This document shows positions 59,194-64,000 of a stretch of DNA of 64,000 bases, one piece after another. The stretch lies in NCBI GenBank assembly GCA_037039685.1, contig JAWNGF010000001.1:5084001-5148000 (forward strand), read 5' to 3'. This stretch comes from Ceratobasidium sp. AG-K. Its lineage: Eukaryota > Basidiomycota > Agaricomycetes > Cantharellales > Ceratobasidiaceae. A program made the position numbers and the translations under genes. The stretch's first letter is position 1. Each line of letters starts with the position of its first letter. The notes below the pieces were generated by a model. That model saw only the letters and a list, made by a program, of their open reading frames with translations. It was not told the origin of the DNA and did no database searches.

Positions 59194-62100
59194 TCACTTG
59201 GTATCTTTCGTTGGTGCGTCTTCTGTGGCCTTGACCTCGGGCGTAGCAGGCGTCGGAGCGTCGGCCGTCGTGGGTGGAGTCGGCGTATCTGCTGCTGCAG
59301 GCTGAGCCGTCGTACTCGCCCTCGACTGCCTAAAGCTCGCCGCCTTGCTCGCAAAAAACGAGCCCCACCCACCCGTTGCCGCAGGAGCCGGCGCTGGTGC
59401 GGGCGCTGGCGCCGGAGCAGCAGCAGGCGTCGGAGCAGCAACGGGAACAACGGGCGGACTCGTAGGCACCTCGGTCTTGGCCGATGTCGGATTGGCAGCT
59501 TCCGCCGCACGCTGAGCGGCCAGCCGGGCCGACACATCTGTCTTGAATCCTTCAACAGCCTTGAAAAACCCTGCAGAGCCGGAAGAAATCGCGTTAGAAA
59601 TACGGTCTCGAGCAGGGCCAAGATTCTCCTCGAGCCTGAGGTCGTTCAGACCTTCAGAAAGACGGAGCCCGATATCGCTTGCCAGAGTCACTTGGCCTGC
59701 GCATGGATGTCTGGTGAGGGTTAGCGCGAGTCGAGGGGCGAGCAAAGGACTCACTTTGGCTCGACAATGTCAAAGAGCACTGGGTCGGTGATCCGGTTCC
59801 ACTGATCATAGGCTCGAGTCATTCGAAAACCATTGACCCACTGTTCGTTGAAGTGCTGCACCGAGACCGCATCGGCAGCTACACGCCATTAGCCCCAGTC
59901 CAACTCGACACCACAAAACTCACCGCTCCCAGGAACAAGCACTTCACTCTGCTTGCCTTTGTTCAAAAAGTCGGCATACTTGACAGTCGAGAGCGCCGTG
60001 TAAATGTACTCTTCAAACTAAACGACACTCAACACCCGTAAAGAAACTAGTCAATAAACGGACCTTGGCTCGCAGGTAGTCATCGCTTCCCTTGAACCTT
60101 CCCACGAACGTCTGATTAGCAACCACACCTTGCGGACTCCACAGCACGTACTGCATCCCGAGCGGGCGGCTTGGATCGGCGTCGTTCCACCCGTCGTTGA
60201 CATCTCGGACGAGGTCATCGATGAACTTGCGGTCGGCGGCGGTCAGTGCGCCCTGTCGCTCGACGTTGGGGTTCGCGAATTCGAATGCGTTGGTCTCGAG
60301 CTGCAAGCGAGAGGCGAAACGGAACGGGATTGGATCGATCAGAGGTGGAACGGAGCGATATTGGAGCGATCAGAGATGAAACGGCGAGAGATGGCGTGCT
60401 TACATTGACGAGCAAATCGGGAACCGAGTTTTTTTGCTGCGTTACAATCGTGTTTGTCGTGCCTGGACTAGTGAGCACCGATCAAAACCGAGGACGGCCG
60501 ACCTACCGCATAGCCAAGCCTCGCTCTTGAGCATGTCCACCTGCTGCAGCGGCATGTACGGCTGGAAAAACGCTCCCTGGAGCAACAGTTGGCACTAGCA
60601 CGATTAAAGCCAAGCCGACTCACTCCGCCAAATAGATTCAATGGGAGTCCCAGGAACCTCATCATGCTCTTGCGATCGCTCGTCCTCAATTCGCTGGGCC
60701 GCTCGGTGATCCCGGCGCGACGATCAAACGAGGGTGCACCAGAGTCCTCGAGCGCGAGTAGTAGACCTAATTCCAGATTAGGCATTTACAGCAAATGGCT
60801 GTGTAAACATACCAGGCACGAGGGATACGAGCGAGTACTGATACGTGCAAAGTCGCTCTACGGGATGCCCATAAAACATAATCTGTGAATCCACATTTGA
60901 GCGTGATATACAATCCACAAGTAGCACCACGCACCCGCTTTTGTAACATCAAGAGCTTGAGCAACGTTAGCGTTCGATGCCTAAACTTGTGCAACAGCTC
61001 TCGCCTGCTTTCGTTAGCCACACTCTGTAAGCTACTAGTTGACACTCACAAACTTGTACCCATGTACAAACTACTCTCGGTCAACTGACTCCTTAATCCC
61101 TTTTCCAACGAATGATAAAAATCAACCAAGATACCCGTCTCGGAGAAATCCCTACAAAACGTCAACACCAGCCCACCATCCTACAATCCACGCACCTCTG
61201 CCCAAAAAACGCCCTCGTAACAACTCCCAACCGATCCCGAATCGCACCAAACAGAGGCTTGCGCGCCAAGACAACAAGCGCTTTCTGAACCGTCGAACGC
61301 GTCACGTCGGCCCCGCGCGTGAGCAACTCGGACGCAGCGAGCTGTCGGTTACACGAAATCCCAAAGACAGTGTCCCCGCCCTCGTCGCTCTCGCTCTCCA
61401 TCGCGCCGTCTTCGCGCATACCCTTGACGACGTGAAAGTAAGCATAGTCTTCAGCACTCAAGTGCGCTCCGTCCGGAAGAGCCAAAAAGGGGAGTATGCG
61501 CTGGATGGCTGCGTCCGAGAGGAGCGTGTTGGGGTCGGGTGTCGCGCAGTCTGGGTCGGACGGAGCGGGTGGGGGAGGGAGGTCCGAGCCTGGGATGGGT
61601 GGATAGGCGAATTCGATCCGGGGTCCGACGAGGTGGTTAAAATCGACGAGCGCCACGCAGTAGATTAGCGGTGGTTCGCCGGGTTTGACGGTCAACAGGA
61701 GCGAATCGGGGCGCATCTTGCGGGCGCGGGACGAGTCTGCGCGCAGTCAGTACACAACTACACAACCGACTTGAGACGCACCTGTGGACTCGGCGATACT
61801 ACTCGCCATACTCTGTCCACCCAAACTCAAAGTGGTCATAGTCGATACGGTCGACTGCCTCGAGATCTCCGACTCGGTGCGCTTGTCGTCGACCGGCTGG
61901 ACCTGCGGCGTCCCATGCTTGCTATCCAAATCCACCGCCTGAAACTGCGGGGTCTCGCTCACAGACGACGGCTCCGAGTCGAGACTAATCGACTGCAAGC
62001 GCGTAGGGGACTTGGACTTGCCCGCACCAGGCGGAGACCCAATCACGGGCGGTGGAGCAGGTGACACGGGAAACGTGGCCGTCTGTGCACTCCCCGGCGC

Positions 62101-62643
62101 GTCGAGATCGACCGTATGCGCGACCCCAACATCGTCGTCGCTATCGCTGTTAATCACCAAATCAGAATACCCCGACTCGGAATGGCGACGCGTTGATGGT
62201 TCGTTCTTGTCCAACCCCAACGCAGCCGAGAGCGACGCAAACGCGGCATTGGCCGGACTGGACGGGGCTGAGTCCATCGACAGGGGCTCATCGACAAGCT
62301 GGGTGTGTGGACTCTTGGGGGAATGCGTGCTTTCTGATTCGGCGCGGATCGAGTAGACCGAGGAGCGCTCGAATCGACTTGGGGTCGGTGCTGGACTGTC
62401 CGTGGTTTTTCCCCGTCCGATTTTCTGGATGGTGCCGAGGCGGGGTGAGTTGCTCCTTGGCAAAGCACTCGATCCTTCGCGTGGAGACAGCGTAGTGGGT
62501 GTGCCAATGGTCGAGTCGCGGGGAGATGGTCGCGGGCCTGTCGTCGCCATCCGCAACGGCCGGAAACCAGTCCTCGGTGCCGCATTCAGCGCGCGCACAG
62601 GTGCATGGCTCGTCGGAGAAGGAGAACGCGACGAACGCTCCAT
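59194..62643 (-). CDS. AVL9: Avl9-type late secretory pathway protein
   Basis: Minus-strand multi-exon gene from ATG 62643 to the TAA-type stop at 59194. The first exon (62643 to about 61782) is a Ser/Pro-rich disordered N-terminal region (PRDSTIGTPTTLSPREGS). The core follows: LIYCVALVDFNHLVGPRIEF, LPFLALPDGAHLSAEDYAYF, TVFGISCNRQLAASELL, VQKALVVLARKPLFGAIRDR, DFSETGILVDFYHSLEKGLR, RELLHKFRHRTLTLLKLLML, FYGHPVERLCTYQYSLVSLV, MMRFLGLPLNLFGG and FKGSDDYLRAKFEEYIY. These are Avl9 (DENN-related) hallmarks; the protein acts in exocytic transport from the Golgi and in cell polarity. The C-terminal part is Ala/Pro-rich (APAPAPAPAPA) and ends ATEDAPTKDTK. The gene is convergent with GCN2 (about 134 bp between stops). 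Confidence 0.9.
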
Positions 62644-63305
62644 CGTTGTGCTAGTCTAATCACGGTCAAACAGCAAGCGCCCATCCACTTGATTACATAA
62701 TCCAAGCGCTGCGTTTGGTTACATAATAGAACCAGCCGGTCACATAATCCAATCACCCAATCACGGCATCCACTCAATCACATAATCCGGGAACCGCCCG
62801 GCGCCTTGGAGCGGTACGAGCTCACCCCCGGAACAAGGTCCGCTATCGCCCCACATGGCGATAAGGATGACGTCTGCAAGGTTGCAACTCCGCGCTCTCT
62901 TTTCCGATCAACCATAGATTGCACTCTGCGGGGGATCGTAGCTTAAACCCTGCTGCGTTCGCCCCCACATTCTGGCGCTCATCCCGGGTTCTGATCTCCA
63001 TTTCTGCGTGAGCGCCTGCTTCTGATCCTATTGTGCCCTGGGTCGTCACCGTTTGGAAGCAAGTGGGTGCTCACGGATATGGATACCGGGCGATCAAATA
63101 CATTTGTCCGATTCACCCAGACTATTCGGCACACCTTCCGACTGTCAAAACACCCAAAAGAATTCACAAGTGCAACTACATTAAGCACGCATACGAAAAC
63201 AAACCCACAACTATAAACAGAATGTACTTTCGACAACGGAGCAGTGACATGAAACAAGCATGAGTGATAAATACGAGTGCAGCATCTAAAGTGTTCGCGT
63301 CTAGT
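62644..63305. other. Spacer upstream of AVL9
   Basis: About 0.66 kb between the divergent... AVL9 start and the 3' end of the last, minus-strand gene. It contains the CACATAATCC repeats listed separately. No gene recognised; short frames at 62800-63260 lack any signature. Confidence 0.45.
62694..62788. repeat. Four dispersed ACATAAT repeats upstream of AVL9
   Basis: ACATAATCC, ACATAATAG, ACATAATCC and ACATAATCC occur within about 95 bp, each preceded by TT or TC (TTACATAATCC, TCACATAATCC). They lie 50-145 bp before the AVL9 start codon. ATTATGT on the AVL9 strand could be a repeated protein-binding site or a decayed tandem repeat. Confidence 0.6.
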
Positions 63306-64000
63306 CTAGGCAGTGCGCATATCCATATCTTCGGTCCCGTCGACGCTAAACCGCGCCAGGCTGGGGAGCACCACTTGCTGAGTGCTTCGATTCTGCAACG
63401 GCGGAAGTGTCGGCGCGGGCGACAGACTCCGACTCTCTGGTTGGCTCACCGCCGAGGTCCCTGCTCCTGCATACCACTCGTTCCCGCTTGGCTTGATCGG
63501 CGTCATCTCAAACGCGGCCCGGACCGAATGCACCAGGTGCGAGTGCGGCGAGTGGCCCGGGTACGACGTGTGCGGGTGGTACGAATGTGTCGGCGAAGCG
63601 GGGCGCGATCCCATGGGCGAACTAGCCTCGCTGGTCGGGGCCGTAATGTATCCAAACGCCGGGCTCCGGTATGTCGTAAACGAGGCGCCATTGTTCATAA
63701 ACTGGCCGTTCATCGACCCGACCGAGGACGACGCCGGCGTCGGCAGGGGCGGCAGGGTGCGGTCCGCGCTCGTGTTGACATTGAGGCTGGCGCGTGAACC
63801 CGAGGGGTTGAGAATGTCTTCCACACGGTTGCGCGGCTTGTTGTCGGCGGGCTTGGCGTTGGGATAGCTGGGCGGGTACATTTCCGACTTCATCGCGACG
63901 TTCATGTTGGCATTGTACCCGTGGTGGTGGCCATGAGCATACGGGTGGGCGCGATGCGAGGCCCGGCGGTCCTGGACATGGCCCGGACTGGGCGCGCGGC
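63306..64000 (-). CDS. C-terminal part of a Ser/Pro/His-rich protein, 5' truncated by the window end
   Basis: The frame is open from the window edge (64000) to a stop at 63306. It is disordered: His-rich near the edge (YAHGHHHGYNANMN), then RNRVEDILNPSGS, a Ser/Pro region (TLPPLPTPASSSVGS), SPMGSRPASPTHSYHPH and a final SLARFSVDGTEDMDMRTA. RNRVEDILNP before a Ser/Pro tail reminds me of agaricomycete transcription regulators, but no DNA-binding domain lies in view. Function not assigned. Confidence 0.6.
   Translation of the reverse strand, partial: RAPSPGHVQDRRASHRAHPYAHGHHHGYNANMNVAMKSEMYPPSYPNAKPADNKPRNRVEDILNPSGSRASLNVNTSADRTLPPLPTPASSSVGSMNGQFMNNGASFTTYRSPAFGYITAPTSEASSPMGSRPASPTHSYHPHTSYPGHSPHSHLVHSVRAAFEMTPIKPSGNEWYAGAGTSAVSQPESRSLSPAPTLPPLQNRSTQQVVLPSLARFSVDGTEDMDMRTA

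Noticed and set aside
59178..59621. Arg/Leu-rich minus-strand frame of 147 codons
   Set aside because: Out-of-frame shadow of the Ala/Pro-rich C-terminus of AVL9.

Overview
The window is nuclear DNA of a filamentous basidiomycete (Agaricomycetes). Genes are dense and broken by many 45-70 nt introns, some exons are only 7-18 nt, and most orthologues are general fungal housekeeping genes. Protein style (secreted low-complexity proteins, pectinesterase, Ser/Pro-rich regulators, expansin-like small secreted proteins) fits a plant-associated fungus. A Rhizoctonia/Ceratobasidium-type fungus is my best guess, but this is inference, not proof.

Layout. 0-7.8 kb: the 3' end of a coiled-coil, RG-rich nuclear protein (Mlp1/TPR-like), a tandem pair of diverged hypothetical genes, then a gene-poor stretch with duplicated exon remnants. 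7.8-15.7 kb: a small mitochondrial-type coiled-coil membrane protein, the histone acetyltransferase Rtt109, a secreted GGNT-repeat protein, a small unknown protein and the kinase activator Mob1. 16-23.4 kb: a pectin methylesterase, a Derlin, an RNF216-like RBR ubiquitin ligase, a 1.04-kb non-autonomous DNA transposon with ~210-bp inverted arms, and a BTB protein. 23.8-26.8 kb: a remarkable transcription factor with three Zn(II)2Cys6 domains. 27.7-34.5 kb: a family of double-psi-beta-barrel (expansin-like) secreted proteins: one distinct gene, two near-identical genes in opposite orientation and one pseudogene, with CDC123 inside the cluster.

34.9-44.8 kb: a G-patch protein and a Urc1-type GTP cyclohydrolase II sharing a short divergent promoter, an MFS transporter, a tRNA-Val(TAC) with an intron, and the Miro GTPase Gem1. 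45.4-52.4 kb: a Red1-like zinc-finger protein, a convergent pair of paralogues of the fungal family usually mislabelled 'geranylgeranyl pyrophosphate synthetase', and the tRNA-splicing endonuclease subunit Sen15. 52.7-63 kb: the eIF2-alpha kinase Gcn2 (divergent from SEN15) and the late-secretory protein Avl9. The window closes inside a Ser/Pro-rich unknown protein.

Most neighbours are functionally unrelated, as usual in fungi. Two loose themes are visible: translation/tRNA control (Cdc123, Sen15, Gcn2, tRNA-Val) and protein quality control/secretion (Derlin, RBR ligase, Avl9). Exon boundaries were read by eye from splice consensus, reading-frame continuity and family motifs; where they add up to an exact multiple of three I say so.
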